A stretch of 64,000 bases of DNA from Symsagittifera roscoffensis (Eukaryota; Xenacoelomorpha; Acoela; Convolutidae): positions 38,323,755 to 38,387,754 of the forward strand of contig NC_087066.1 of assembly GCF_963678635.1 (NCBI RefSeq), in the 5' to 3' direction. Below the pieces are notes generated by a model that ran no database searches, was not told the origin of the DNA, and was given only the letters and a program-made list of their open reading frames with translations. Positions 62,312 to 64,000 of the stretch are shown piece after piece. The translations under genes and the position numbers were made by a program. Position 1 is the first letter of the stretch; every line of letters starts with the position of its first letter.

Positions 62312-64000
62312 CCGCATGCCTCTTCCTTTGGTCTCTGTGGGGAGAAACAGGGCTCCCACAGCTGCCACTGCCCCAAGGAGGAAGTACACTCCCATAGACG
62401 CCTGGATCGATTTCTTCAGTAGCACCTGTAAGGTCACAATTCACAAAATGTCACAATTACACAGATGACAGAATTTAGAGGACATCCAATAGACAATTGC
62501 TGAAGCTTTGAGAAACTCACAGATATCTCACAAAAAAACTCATAAAAATTGATTTAGATAAAAATTTGAGGTCAACACAGATCTCTTTCAACTTCAAGAG
62601 CCTTTATGACTAGCAGTTTTTTGATGAAACCAATCCAGTTAAGAAAACAGGATCATAACTTTTCAGCTGATAAATACTTTTTAAAACTAAAATTCAAGCA
62701 TAAATTTAAATGCATGTATAACTATAACTGTTTGTAAGCGAAGGCATATATATATATACCTGTGCAATGAATGGCGTGACCATTGCCCCCACTCGGGATA
62801 TGCCACTTCCGGATCCGACACCGATCGCACGAATGGTAGTCGGGTATATCTCACACGTGTACACGTAAACAGTCTGGAATGCAGCCACCACAAAAGCACG
62901 CGAAGTGAACAGAATAAATGTGACCAGGCCTCTGTAAAAAATACAGCAGTTTAAAAATTTGAAGTAAAAAAAAAACATTTTTCCGAGGTAGCGAGGAGCA
63001 CCAATAGGCGATTTAGCCTATACTATGCATGAATCTTTTGAATGAGAAAAAACCAAGTCAAAATTTTTAATAGCGGCAAACTTTTTTTTCTCCAGATCTC
63101 AGGAATTAAAAAGACAATATTTTAACAAAAAAAATGAATCATAAATTCGAACTGGCCCCAAAGATGATCGGTTAAATGAATATCTTGAAACTGTACTAAG
63201 TTTGAAAGGTAATTCGCAGGGAAATAAAGGGGTCAAAATGCTGTTGGGATTGAATGATGAGGAAAGGGTAGACTGCGGCTTCAATTGAATGCACTATTAA
63301 AACTTACCGTGGCATGCAAATGGAGACAATGAAAGCGAAGACACCAAACAGCACAAACTCCATCGCAATCGCCCTCTTGCGACCAAACAGCTCTACCAAT
63401 ACTAGTGCTATCAGTAAACCTACAACACACGCACATAAACATGAATTTTATTTTTTTTTGGTATAACCTTAGCTCTTTGGAGAAAGCGTCAAGAAAGAAT
63501 TATCAGACTTTTACTGGAACTACTTTATATCTTGTAACGACTACTAACTTGGATCTATATACAAGCTTGGACCTTATTGGATATATAACGAAACAGACTA
63601 GAAAACTCAAACTTCCGACGGCCTTATAAGCCCTTCCATTTATTGGAGAAACCCATTATTATAATTATTATTATGATTATTAAATTAATCAAACTACTCT
63701 TCACGCACCAAAAGAAATTACTCATTTTATTATCTACCAAAAACACTGATATAATAAAAACTGCTCCAAGTACTAAAATAAGTCACAGCCGAATACTCAA
63801 ATAGCCAAAAAACATTTGTCCCAGATAGCGAAAATTTCCTGTGGCATTGAAAAAATGCGAATGCATGATTGGCTTCACTTCGCGTTTACTTCCATTATTC
63901 AGACTCTAGACCAGAAGATGCCGAAACAATATGTTTTTTAAGATTTTTACCAATCATCAGATCTTGTGTGGCTCTGTTGATTGGTTTTCCGACGGCACAA
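62312..64000 (-). CDS. SVOP/SV2-like MFS transporter, C-terminal exons
   Basis: Four - strand exons with GT-AG junctions and matching phases: 63951-64000 (runs off the window), 63308-63419, 62760-62931 and 62312-62425. The product is the C-terminal half of a twelve-helix major facilitator protein. LIALVLVELFGRKRAIAM carries the conserved GRK loop. FTSRAFVVAAFQTVYVYTCE with IYPTTIRAIGVGSGSGISRV and VTPFIAQ is typical of synaptic-vesicle-2-related proteins (SVOP), and FLPTETKGRGMR is the family's end motif. Such proteins are membrane transporters, and SVOP itself is on synaptic vesicles. The substrate is not shown. The last exon may splice at GTCAGT below 62312 or read on for about 38 codons to a stop near 62195. 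Confidence 0.85.

Overview
The window is nuclear DNA of an invertebrate animal. Host exons are short and fairly GC-rich, with conserved phases, and are separated by AT-rich GT-AG introns full of transposable elements. The species cannot be fixed from the sequence. One apparent GA-AG intron (31146-31503) would fit a larvacean-type tunicate, but one site is weak evidence. There is one assembly gap (200 N, 34339-34538).

Left part (1-18.3 kb, + strand): the 3' end of an unrecognised host gene encoding a Lys/Glu-rich protein (eight exons, 192-18320). Its introns carry an intact antisense Ty3/gypsy retrotransposon (3333-10926; identical 323-bp LTRs, GGCTT target duplication, one 2073-codon gag-pol ORF), two tRNA-derived SINEs, a hAT-type MITE with an 8-bp target duplication, and other short repeats. 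From 19.3 to 30 kb there are no genes, only a head-to-tail array of about 3.6-3.9 kb repeat units and a TIR element. From 30.4 to 32.9 kb are the first five exons of an ankyrin-repeat gene. Degenerate Ty1/copia pieces and the gap follow.

Central part (36873-55400): an 18,528-bp LTR retroelement, the most remarkable feature here. It has 410-bp LTRs that read identical, flanked by ATAG on both sides, a primer-binding site, A-rich coding sequence, and a virus-like chain of overlapping genes. In order these are a small leader ORF, two unrecognised ORFs upstream of gag, gag with a capsid-like region and zinc knuckle, protease-RT-RNase H-integrase of Ty3/gypsy type with a GPY/F motif, two tiny hydrophobic ORFs joined by ATGA, a long ORF with no ATG, an envelope-like glycoprotein in two frames, and a 599-codon unknown ORF joined to env by ATGA. 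A canonical-looking intron with a TACTAAC branch site lies in the 3' untranslated region. The copy carries an in-frame TGA in protease, a frameshift in integrase and a frameshift in env. It may therefore be defective, or part of this may be assembly error or recoding.

Right part (55.4-64 kb): non-coding sequence with inverted and tandem repeats, a possible TATA promoter at 57986, and at the right edge on the - strand four exons of an SVOP/SV2-like major facilitator transporter that runs off the window.
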